Origin: Methanosarcinales archaeon
GTDB taxonomy: Archaea; Halobacteriota; Methanosarcinia; Methanosarcinales; Methanogasteraceae
Direction: 5' to 3'
NCBI GenBank assembly: GCA_030672605.1
Contig: DAOVGE010000017.1
Coordinates: forward strand, 1 to 47,960
DNA: 47,960 nt
A program made the position numbers and the translations under genes. Positions 40,141 through 47,960 of the stretch are shown here, piece after piece. Numbering within the stretch: position 1 is the stretch's first letter; each line of letters starts with the position of its first letter. Under the pieces are notes generated by a model. It was not told the origin of the DNA and did no database searches. It saw only the letters and a list, made by a program, of their open reading frames with translations.

Positions 40141-41519
40141 AAAGGATAGTGATCTTCTGTGTTTTGCTATTTATCATCTCAAGCGGATGTGTAACCGAAG
40201 AAAAACCAACCATGGAGAAGAGAACCGGCGTTAATGCGACATCATCCCATAGCCCGGATAGCAAAGTGAACTGGATGGGGCACTGGCTCATGGATCATGA
40301 CCGCGAAACCCTTGTCCGAGAGGTTGCTCAGGACTTCGAGCTAATGAATCCGGATATAGACGTCAATCTCGAATACCCCCAGCAGATAATGGGCGTGCGC
40401 AGCAGGGAGGAGGTAGGCAAATATATTGCCCGGATGATAACGACTGGCGATATGGAATGGGACGTCGTCTGGATAGATGATGTCATCTACCAGTATACCG
40501 CAGAAGAACTGGGTGATCCGGATTGGGGCGAGAAATACCTTGTGAATTTCGAGAATGTAGAAGGTTTCAAGGAAACACAGAAATCGTTCATCATAGATGA
40601 CCCAGTTTATAGAAAACAGACCGGAGGTATTATAGTAGGTCCGTATATCGAGGGTTATTACTATGTGATTTATTATAATAAAGATGTTGCAGAAAAGATG
40701 GGTATCGAAGTGAAGCAATACGGCATGACATTCGGAGATCTGTTGGGGTATGTCAGGGAAGTTGAAGAGTACAACCAGGAGCACAATACGAGTATCGCTA
40801 CAATATATGAAAGCAAAAATTATATAACTACTGAACTATTATTTCAGAACCTCCTTAAATCCGAACTCGGCGATTTTAACGAAGCCAAAGAAGAAACTGG
40901 TTCGGCAGAGAAGAACGCAGCGCTCTTAAAGACTCTTCAGGCTTTTGAAGAGCTGGGGATGTATGATCCATTGATAGATTCCCACAAGAATAATACATGG
41001 TACCAGACCAGGCATCTCGTATTGGACGATGAGTGCCTCTTCTATGTAAATGGAGTCTGGATGTACAGCCACTGGATGAGTATGGACGAGGAACAGACGA
41101 GAAAGATGGTTCCTGCCGAACTCCCTGTATTTCAGGAGACCGATTACTATCTCGGAGGTTACATCCCGACATGGGCTGTTATGAAGTACGCTCCGAACAG
41201 GGACGAAGGAATCAGGCTTCTTATGTTCTGGAGCACGCCAATTGTCGCTGAGAAATGGGTGCGCTACGCAAAAGCCCCGACCGGACTGGTTGGTCATCTC
41301 AGCACCTCTGATCAGGCAGATGATGTGTTTACACAGTTTCAGTCGGCAATCACAGACCGGTACGGCGGAAATATCCATTACAGCGCGAATGCAGGCTACA
41401 TCTTCGGAGAAGAGAACCGGCTTTTACAGGATGATCTGAATGAGAAGATCATACAGCTGCTGGATGGTGAGATGACCGCAGAGCAGGCTTATGAAGAGAT
41501 TATGGGGCTGGTTGAATGA
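40137..41519 (+). CDS. Extracellular solute-binding lipoprotein (family 1), paralog 1
   Basis: The 460-residue protein begins MKRIVIFCVLLFIISSGC, a lipoprotein signal with lipobox Cys18. It continues NWMGHWLMDHDRETL and FELMNPDIDVNLEYPQQ, the family 1 (maltose/glycerol-phosphate type) solute-binding pattern. Other conserved segments are WDVVWIDDVIYQ, VGPYIEGYYYVIYYNKDVAEKMGI and AGYIFGEENRLL. No permease or ATPase is next to it. It lies ATGA-coupled between two sensor kinases and more likely presents a ligand to them than feeds a transporter (inference). The ligand is not known; a sugar or similar is possible. Confidence 0.85.
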   Translation: MKRIVIFCVLLFIISSGCVTEEKPTMEKRTGVNATSSHSPDSKVNWMGHWLMDHDRETLVREVAQDFELMNPDIDVNLEYPQQIMGVRSREEVGKYIARMITTGDMEWDVVWIDDVIYQYTAEELGDPDWGEKYLVNFENVEGFKETQKSFIIDDPVYRKQTGGIIVGPYIEGYYYVIYYNKDVAEKMGIEVKQYGMTFGDLLGYVREVEEYNQEHNTSIATIYESKNYITTELLFQNLLKSELGDFNEAKEETGSAEKNAALLKTLQAFEELGMYDPLIDSHKNNTWYQTRHLVLDDECLFYVNGVWMYSHWMSMDEEQTRKMVPAELPVFQETDYYLGGYIPTWAVMKYAPNRDEGIRLLMFWSTPIVAEKWVRYAKAPTGLVGHLSTSDQADDVFTQFQSAITDRYGGNIHYSANAGYIFGEENRLLQDDLNEKIIQLLDGEMTAEQAYEEIMGLVE

Positions 41520-43057
41520 AGCGCGAACACAAGGGTAGGGAAAACAGGCGTCATCTCAGTCTGAGCTGGAAGATAATTCTGCTTACCATGGTTCCTTTCC
41601 TTATGGTCCTGATAGTCTTAAGCGCACTAACCATCCATGATAAGACCCAGAACGAGCGGGATCTCGTACTGAATAGAATCGATTCGTACGTCAATTTGCT
41701 TGAAAGCGGCGATCTGAGTTTTGAGAGTGTTCGGCAAAAGGAAAAATTGGAAAAGATGTTCGATGAGCGGGTTATATCGTCTGAGCTCATCGGGCGGGGC
41801 GGAAGCGTCGTCTATGCCGCAGGCACCCCGGAACATGAGGTTGATCCGAAACTGATCGAGACTGCGTTCGGGGGTTTCACGGTGACCTACACTATATATC
41901 ACGAAACTCCGGTTCTCATCTCGTTGTATCCGATTATCGTCGAAGAGACTGTAGTTGGAGTCCTTCACCTCGAACTCTCGTTTGAGCGGTCAAATGAGAG
42001 AATCAAGAAATACACGTTCTTTATTCTCCTGCTGAACGCTTACGGTCTGGTTGCTTCGTTCCTGCTGGTCCGGTTCCTCTCGCAGCGAATCGTGATAAGC
42101 CGGATTGAGGCGTTGACTGACATGTCCTCTGAGATCGGCAAAGGAAACCTGCAACACCGGTTGGATATCCGCTCAAACGATGAGCTTGGAATCCTTGCAT
42201 CGGCGTTCAACGATATGGCAGGGGAACTCGGGGAACGAAAGCGGCAACTGGACGAGGAGAGGAGCAAGGTTCTTGATAAGGTGGAGGAACTGGAAGAGCA
42301 GATCACCCGGCGTGAAACTGCGGAGGAAGAGCTGAAACGAACTGTAACTGACCTCAGGCGCTCCAACGCCGAACTCGAGCAGTTCGCGTATGTCGCATCT
42401 CATGATCTACAGGAGCCGCTGCGCATGGTATCAAGCTACATGCAGCTTCTGAAGCGGCGATACGTTGGCAAACTCGATTCTGATGCAGACGATTTCATCG
42501 GGTTTGCCGTAGACGGGGCAAAACGGATGCAGGTGCTGATCAATGACCTGCTGGTCTATTCGCGTGTTGGAACACGCGGGAAGCCGTTTGAACTGACAAA
42601 CTGCGAGGACGTGCTTAGTCAGGTGCTCGTGAATCTGGAAGTTGCTATCGATGAGAGCGGTGCAGTGGTTACTCACGATTTGCTGCCAACGGTTGCGGCT
42701 GATTCCTCGCAACTTGCACAGCTCTTCCAGAACCTGATCGGAAACGCAATCAAGTTCCATGGCGAGGGTGCGCCGCGTGTTCATGTCGCAGCAGAGCAGA
42801 AAGATGGTGAATGGCTATTCTTTGTTGCTGATAATGGCATCGGAATTGGGGATGAGTTCTTTGAGCGCATCTTTGTGATATTCCAGCGTCTGCACGGCAG
42901 GGACGAGTATTCGGGAACCGGGATCGGTCTTGCGGTCTGCAAGAAGATCGTGGAGCGGCATGGTGGCAGGATGTGGGTTAAATCAGAGCAGGGCGAGGGG
43001 GCGACGTTCTACTTCACGATTCCTGCGGTCGCAACAGAAGGCGGTGTTCAGGAATGA
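41516..43057 (+). CDS. Sensor histidine kinase (TM-sensor-TM-HAMP-HisKA-HATPase)
   Basis: The 513-residue protein has TM1 at about 18-40, an extracytoplasmic domain at about 41-165, TM2 at about 166-186, HAMP at about 188-241, a coiled coil at about 242-285, His296 in SHDLQEPLR and a full ATPase domain ending GTGIGLAVCKKIVERHGG. The outer domain is of a size to contact the lipoproteins encoded on each side (inference). ATGA overlaps at both ends couple it to the two solute-binding genes. The last 750 bases closely resemble those of the kinases before and after. Confidence 0.92.
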   Translation: MKREHKGRENRRHLSLSWKIILLTMVPFLMVLIVLSALTIHDKTQNERDLVLNRIDSYVNLLESGDLSFESVRQKEKLEKMFDERVISSELIGRGGSVVYAAGTPEHEVDPKLIETAFGGFTVTYTIYHETPVLISLYPIIVEETVVGVLHLELSFERSNERIKKYTFFILLLNAYGLVASFLLVRFLSQRIVISRIEALTDMSSEIGKGNLQHRLDIRSNDELGILASAFNDMAGELGERKRQLDEERSKVLDKVEELEEQITRRETAEEELKRTVTDLRRSNAELEQFAYVASHDLQEPLRMVSSYMQLLKRRYVGKLDSDADDFIGFAVDGAKRMQVLINDLLVYSRVGTRGKPFELTNCEDVLSQVLVNLEVAIDESGAVVTHDLLPTVAADSSQLAQLFQNLIGNAIKFHGEGAPRVHVAAEQKDGEWLFFVADNGIGIGDEFFERIFVIFQRLHGRDEYSGTGIGLAVCKKIVERHGGRMWVKSEQGEGATFYFTIPAVATEGGVQE

Positions 43058-44478
43058 GAAGGGTGGTGTTCTTCTGTGTTTTATTATTCCTCATCTCAAG
43101 CGGATGCGTAACAGAAGAAAAACCAACCATAGAGAAGAGAACCGACGTTAATCTGACATCAGCTCATGGTTCGGATAAAGAAGTGAACTGGATGGGGCAC
43201 TGGCTTTCCGAATATGGTCGAGAGACCCTTGTGCAGGAGGTTTTTCAGGACTTCGAGCTGATGAATCCAGATATCGATCTCAATCTCAAATATCCACAGC
43301 AAATCATGGGACTGCGTAGTAAACAGGAGACGGCTAAATATATTGCCCGTATGATAACGACCGGAAATATCGAGTGGGATGTCGTCTGGATGGATGATGG
43401 CATATACCAGTTTACCGCAGAAGAACTGGGCGATCCGGGATGGGGGGAAAAATACCTTGTGAATTTTGAGGATGTGGAAGGTTTCAAGAAAACACAGAAA
43501 TCGTTCATCATAGATGACCCTGTTTACAGAAAGCAGACCAGTGGCATTATAGTGGGTCCGTATATCGAGGGTTATTACTATGTGATCTATTATAATAAAG
43601 ATGTTGCAGAAAAGATGGGCATCGAAGTGAAGCAATATAACATGACCTTCGACGATCTTCTGGGGTATGTCAGGGAAGTCGAAGAGTATAACCATGGGCA
43701 CAATACGGATATCGCCGCATTCTATGAAAGCGAAAATTGGATAACTACTGAAATATTATTCCAGAACCTCTTTAAATCTGAACTCGGAGATTTTAGCGAA
43801 GTCAAAGAAGAGACAGGCTCGGAAGAGAAGAACGCAGCTCTATTAAAGACTCTTCAGGCTTTTGAAGAGCTTGGAAAATACGATCCATTGATAGACGCCC
43901 ACAAGAATAATACATGGTACCAGACCCGGCGTCTCGTATTGGACGATGAGTGCCTTTTCTATGTAAACGGCATCTGGATGTACAGCCACTGGATGGGGAT
44001 AGACCAGGAAAAGACGGCAAAGATGGTTCCTGCCAGATTGCCCGTATTTCAGGAGACTGACTACTATCTGGGAGGGTACATCCCGACATGGGCTGTTATG
44101 AAGGACGCTCCGAACAGGGAAGAAGGAATCAGGCTTCTAATGTTCTGGAGCACGCCACTTGTCGCTGAGAAATGGGTGCGCTACGCAAAAGCCCCGACCG
44201 GCATGGTGGGTCATGTGAGTACATCTGATTCGGCAGATGACCCGTTTGAGCAATTCCAGGCAGCAATCACTGAAAAATACGGCGGAAATGTCCATTACAG
44301 CGCGAATGCGGGCTACATCTTCGGAGAAGAGAACCGACTTTTACAGGATGATCTGAATAAGAAGATCATACGGCTGCTGGATGGCGAGATGACCGCAGAG
44401 CAGGCTTATGAAGAGATTATGGGGCTGGTTGAATGGAGAGTGAACATGTGGGGGGACAACGATGAGTACGTGGAGTAA
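43054..44478 (+). CDS. Extracellular solute-binding lipoprotein (family 1), paralog 2
   Basis: The 474 residues (lipobox ISSGC, then VTEEKP as in paralog 1) are very similar along the whole length to the protein at 40137, with differences scattered. It ends with an extra 14 or so residues (WRVNMWGDNDEYVE), because the stop seen in paralog 1 after GLVE has changed to Trp. The added end overlaps the next gene by 17 bases. It is probably another ligand presenter for the kinases here. Confidence 0.85.
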   Translation: MRRVVFFCVLLFLISSGCVTEEKPTIEKRTDVNLTSAHGSDKEVNWMGHWLSEYGRETLVQEVFQDFELMNPDIDLNLKYPQQIMGLRSKQETAKYIARMITTGNIEWDVVWMDDGIYQFTAEELGDPGWGEKYLVNFEDVEGFKKTQKSFIIDDPVYRKQTSGIIVGPYIEGYYYVIYYNKDVAEKMGIEVKQYNMTFDDLLGYVREVEEYNHGHNTDIAAFYESENWITTEILFQNLFKSELGDFSEVKEETGSEEKNAALLKTLQAFEELGKYDPLIDAHKNNTWYQTRRLVLDDECLFYVNGIWMYSHWMGIDQEKTAKMVPARLPVFQETDYYLGGYIPTWAVMKDAPNREEGIRLLMFWSTPLVAEKWVRYAKAPTGMVGHVSTSDSADDPFEQFQAAITEKYGGNVHYSANAGYIFGEENRLLQDDLNKKIIRLLDGEMTAEQAYEEIMGLVEWRVNMWGDNDEYVE

Positions 44479-47400
44479 GTCCATAGCAATTTTCACGATC
44501 TCCCTGCTTCTTGCCATCTCTCTGTGCGGTCAGCTTTCGTGCGGACAGGAAGAGCCGGCAAAGCGTGTGCTTGTGCTGAATTCGTATCACAAAGGGTTTC
44601 TCTGGACTGACAACACCGTGAAAGGAATTGAGTCGGTCGTGGGATCCGAAGAAAATGATATTGAACTCACGATAGAATATATGGATACCAAATCCATAAC
44701 ATACGATGCCCGGTACAAAGAGAAATTATATGACTTGTATCAATATAAGTACGGTAACCAGACATTTGACATGATCCTATCTACCGATGATAACGCATTT
44801 GATTTTCTTCGCGAGTATTATGAAGACCTATTCCCGGGCACGCCGGTAGTCTTCTCCGGGGTGAATAATCTTGAGGCTCCCAATCTTGTAGACCTGGATG
44901 TATTCACAGGGGTTATTGAGCTTATATCTGTAAAAGAGACGATAGACATTGCTTTAAGCCTGCATCCCGAGACCAGAGAGATCGTCTTTGTTGTTGACAG
45001 CACACCTACGGGAACACAACTCTGGAGCCAGATACAGGGGCTATCCGGACATTACGAAAATATCCGGATGACCCGTATTGATGACAGTTTGTCCATGGAA
45101 CAGATCGAGGAGGATCTAAGCGAGTTATCTGATGACACCATAGTGCTTTTCGTAACCTTGAATCGTGATAAGTCCGGAACGTACCACTCTTCAAAAGAAG
45201 CGGTCCCGCGTGTATGCAGAGCAAGTACGCGACCAGTATACGGGTGCTCTGTCCAGGTTCTGCCACATGGTATCGTCGGGGGCGAACTGATTGGCGGCGT
45301 TTATCACGGTCAGGTCGCAGCAACGATGGCCAAGCGCATTCTGGCGGGGGAAGCGGTGCGGGATATTCCAGTGATAACAGAGCCGCAGACCCAACCCATG
45401 TTTGATTATAATCAGATGCATCGGTGGGGTATCAAGGAGTCTGACCTGCCCGAAGGCAGCATTATTGTCAATAAACCTTATTCATTCTATGAAGAGAACA
45501 AAGGGCTGATCTGGGGTATAATTGCTTTTATGATCGTTCAAACGCTGATCATCGTTGCTCTTGTTGTGAATCGGTCAAGGCGCAAGGCTGCTGAGGATGA
45601 ACTCAGGGAGAGCGAGGATCGATTCCGGACGATTTTTGATTCGATCAATGATTGCGTCTTCATCCATGACATAGAGACCGGAGCGATCCTTAACGCCAAC
45701 AACACGACGTGTAACATGTACGGATATGCCCGCGAGGAACTCCGCAGAATCGATGTGCAAACCATAAGCATGGGCGAAGCGCCGTACGCTCAGGAAGACG
45801 CTATAAAGTGGATACAGAAGGCAGCAGCAGGGGAACCACAGGTCTTTGAATGGAGGGCTAAGCACAAATCCGGACGTCTGTTCTGGGTGGAAGTGAGTAT
45901 GAGAAGTGCGGTCGTTGGGGGGCATGACCGTCTGCTGGTGGTTGCGCGTGACATCACAGAGCGAAAAAGCGCGGAGGAGAGGATGGCACACCTCAACCGT
46001 GTATTGCGTGCCATCAGAAACGTTAGCCAGCTCGTCACAAAGGAACATGACCGGGACCGGCTGCTTCAGGGCGCTTGCAACAACCTTATCGAGACTCGCG
46101 GGTATCACAATGCATGGATCGCCCTGATAGACGGATCAGGGACTCTTGTAACGACTGCCGAAGCAGGACTGGGTGAGGCGTTTGCGCCCATGGTCAACCG
46201 GCTGGAGCATGGGGAGTTGATCGAATGCGGACAGAAGGCGCTTTTGCAATCCGGGGTTGTAATGATAGATGATCCGATTTCTGCCTGCGTGGATTGTCCT
46301 CTGGCGGAGAGGTATGAAGGCAGAAGGGCAATGACCGCCCGGCTGGAACACGAAGGAACGGTTTATGGTCTCTTTTCTGTCGCAGTACCTGCAAAACTTG
46401 CTGCGGACAGGGAAGAGCAGGAATTGTTTAAGGAGGTCGCCGGAGACATTGCTTTTGCCCTGTACAATCTCAAACAGGAGGAGAAGCGCAAACGCGCGGA
46501 AGATGCGCTGGCAGAAAGCGAGAAAAAGCTCTCGCAGATAATTAATGGAAGTTCAACGCCGCTCTTTGTGATTGACAGGGCGCACACAGTCACACACTGG
46601 AACAAGGCGTGTGAGAATCTGACCGGCGTCTCTGCAAAGGAGATGGTGGGAACCAGAAGACCGTGGTCGCCCTTTTATTCTACAGAAAGACCTGTTCTGG
46701 CAGATATTATAGTGGACGGATCAACAGAGGAAGAGATAGCCGGATACTACGGCGGCAAGTTCCGGAAATCAGCTCTTATTGATGGGGCTTACGAGGTTGA
46801 AGATTTCTTCCCGGGGTTTGGCGATAAATGGCTTTTCTTAACTGCCGCGCCATTGAGAGACGACCATGGGGCTGTGACCGGGGCGATAGAGTCCCTGCGG
46901 GATATCACAGAACGCAAAAGCGCGGAGGAAGCGCTGCGTGAGAGCGAGGAAAAGTACAGGGTACTGTTTGAAACCGCTAAGGATGCTATATTCCTGAGTG
47001 ATGAGGCTGGAAAGTTTATTGATGTCAATTCTGCGGCTTCCCTATCGCTTGGATATAGTAGGGAAGAACTGTTAAAAATGAGCAACAAGGAGGTTGATGC
47101 AGACCCGATAGGATACGAAACATTTACGAAAATTCGGGAGGGGGTGGTGAAAGAAGCAGTCTTTGAGGTGAACCATAAGAGGAAAGATGGGACGCTCGTA
47201 CCTGTGGAGATCTCCGAGAAAGCCATCGAAACTGATGGCAGTAAAATCTTCCTGGCGATTGCCCGTGACATCACCGAGCGCAAACGGGCGGATGAGAAAT
47301 TGAAGCGAACCCTGGCAGACCTGAAACGTTCGAATACCGACCTGGAGCAGTTTGCGTACGTTGTATCACACGACCTGCAGGAGCCGCTGCGCATGGTCAC

Positions 47401-47960
47401 TTCTTATGTGCAGCTTTTGTCGCGGCGATACGCTGGCAAGCTCGACTCCGATGCCAATGATTTCATCGATTTTGCCGTGGATGGCGCAAGCCGCATGCAA
47501 ACGCTGATCCAGGACCTGCTGACCTATTCTCGTGTGGGTACACGTGGCAAGCCGCTTACACCGACCGACTGTGAAGAGGTCCTTGAGCGGGTACTCGCCA
47601 ATCTGAAATTAGCTATTGAGGATACCGGTGCGGTGATTACATATAATGCCCTGCCGACCATAAATGTAGATGCCTCGCAACTTAGTCAATTGTTACAAAA
47701 CTTAATCGAAAACGCAATCAAGTTCCATGGCGAGGATGCGCCGCGTGTTCATGTCGCAGCAGAGCAAAGAGATGATGAATGGCTCTTCTCATTGGCTGAT
47801 AACGGCATCGGGATTGCGCCTGAATACTTCGAGCGCATCTTTGTGATATTCCAGCGGCTGCACGGCAGGGACGAGTATTCAGGAACCGGGATCGGTCTTG
47901 CGGTCTGCAAGAAGATTGTGGAGAGGCACGGCGGCAGGATGTGGGTGGAATCAGAGCAGG
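44462..47960 (+). CDS. Sensor histidine kinase with built-in ABC_sub_bind domain, 3' truncated by the window
   Basis: ATG 44462 overlaps the preceding gene by 17 bases. The frame stays open to the end of the window (1,166 codons), with perhaps 20-25 codons missing. After a signal segment (IAIFTISLLLAISLCGQL) comes an ABC_sub_bind-type domain (about 35-325: VLVLNSYHKGFLWTDN, FDMILSTDDNAFDF, PHGIVGGELIGGVYHGQ). A TM (about 348-368), PAS (about 380-500), GAF (about 510-675, with CVDCPLAERYEGR), two PAS domains and HisKA with His970 (SHDLQEPLR) follow. The end has GTGIGLAVCKK. Here sensor and kinase are one protein, in contrast to the separate pairs before it. Confidence 0.88.
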   Translation, partial: MSTWSKSIAIFTISLLLAISLCGQLSCGQEEPAKRVLVLNSYHKGFLWTDNTVKGIESVVGSEENDIELTIEYMDTKSITYDARYKEKLYDLYQYKYGNQTFDMILSTDDNAFDFLREYYEDLFPGTPVVFSGVNNLEAPNLVDLDVFTGVIELISVKETIDIALSLHPETREIVFVVDSTPTGTQLWSQIQGLSGHYENIRMTRIDDSLSMEQIEEDLSELSDDTIVLFVTLNRDKSGTYHSSKEAVPRVCRASTRPVYGCSVQVLPHGIVGGELIGGVYHGQVAATMAKRILAGEAVRDIPVITEPQTQPMFDYNQMHRWGIKESDLPEGSIIVNKPYSFYEENKGLIWGIIAFMIVQTLIIVALVVNRSRRKAAEDELRESEDRFRTIFDSINDCVFIHDIETGAILNANNTTCNMYGYAREELRRIDVQTISMGEAPYAQEDAIKWIQKAAAGEPQVFEWRAKHKSGRLFWVEVSMRSAVVGGHDRLLVVARDITERKSAEERMAHLNRVLRAIRNVSQLVTKEHDRDRLLQGACNNLIETRGYHNAWIALIDGSGTLVTTAEAGLGEAFAPMVNRLEHGELIECGQKALLQSGVVMIDDPISACVDCPLAERYEGRRAMTARLEHEGTVYGLFSVAVPAKLAADREEQELFKEVAGDIAFALYNLKQEEKRKRAEDALAESEKKLSQIINGSSTPLFVIDRAHTVTHWNKACENLTGVSAKEMVGTRRPWSPFYSTERPVLADIIVDGSTEEEIAGYYGGKFRKSALIDGAYEVEDFFPGFGDKWLFLTAAPLRDDHGAVTGAIESLRDITERKSAEEALRESEEKYRVLFETAKDAIFLSDEAGKFIDVNSAASLSLGYSREELLKMSNKEVDADPIGYETFTKIREGVVKEAVFEVNHKRKDGTLVPVEISEKAIETDGSKIFLAIARDITERKRADEKLKRTLADLKRSNTDLEQFAYVVSHDLQEPLRMVTSYVQLLSRRYAGKLDSDANDFIDFAVDGASRMQTLIQDLLTYSRVGTRGKPLTPTDCEEVLERVLANLKLAIEDTGAVITYNALPTINVDASQLSQLLQNLIENAIKFHGEDAPRVHVAAEQRDDEWLFSLADNGIGIAPEYFERIFVIFQRLHGRDEYSGTGIGLAVCKKIVERHGGRMWVESEQ

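Noticed and set aside
40137..44478. An ABC importer operon
   Set aside because: Two solute-binding lipoproteins are present but no permease or ATPase; the partners are histidine kinases.

Overview
The window is archaeal and most likely comes from a methanogen or a methane- or alkane-oxidising relative (Euryarchaeota, Methanomicrobia/Syntrophoarchaeia/ANME-like). It carries the ATPase that activates methyl-coenzyme M reductase (atwA) and single genes for coenzyme M (comE), methanofuran (mfnB, mfnD) and tetrahydromethanopterin (mptA) synthesis. It also has an archaeal prolyl-tRNA synthetase, exosome Csl4, an archaeal-type GlmU, a geranylgeranyl reductase for archaeal lipids, and a tRNA-Asp with a bulge-helix-bulge intron. 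TATA boxes sit about 25-30 bases before several starts. The sequence alone does not give a species.

Layout. 0-9 kb: atwA, a DUF166 gene, divergent comE and DUF1464 genes, a tiny zinc-ribbon gene between hairpins, RNase Z, an Mrp/NifX/small-Cys-protein operon, and an exported OB-fold protein with a C-terminal sorting-like tail followed by a decayed dockerin. 9-23 kb: an AT-rich DinD island, an Lrp regulator, a putative PD-(D/E)XK nuclease, geranylgeranyl reductase, membrane proteins, a KaiC-like ATPase, a DUF2298 protein, AMP-forming acetyl-CoA synthetase next to a wHTH regulator, tRNA-Asp, and a GT39-like transferase. 23-33 kb: proS, csl4, a nucleotidyltransferase gene carrying an in-frame transposon, mfnD, mfnB, glmU, trpC, a decayed HEPN/MNT pair, a FlaD/E-domain protein and mptA. 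34-36.5 kb: an operon of two degenerate KaiC-like ATPases (the second fused to a Ras/MglA-like GTPase), a Roadblock/MglB-like protein and a YhbY RNA-binding protein. 37.3-48 kb: a tightly coupled array of three sensor histidine kinases alternating with two paralogous substrate-binding lipoproteins. The third kinase has its own substrate-binding domain and runs off the window.

Intergenic DNA is full of short repeats. One is a MITE-like family of five copies, 167-191 bp, with CTG...CAG imperfect terminal inverted repeats and 7-8 bp target duplications. One copy lies in frame inside a gene. A second family, with GTACNTNCTCAATA-like ends, has one copy interrupted by a third element, again with an 8-bp duplication. 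There are also several palindromes whose arms are built from 8-9 bp degenerate units (ATTCGT-, TTGCGTC-, CACAGAGG- and CCGCGGAGG-type).

The two most promising candidates for an undescribed system are the KaiC-like/GTPase/Roadblock operon and the substrate-binding-protein/histidine-kinase array, which has no ABC permease or ATPase in view.
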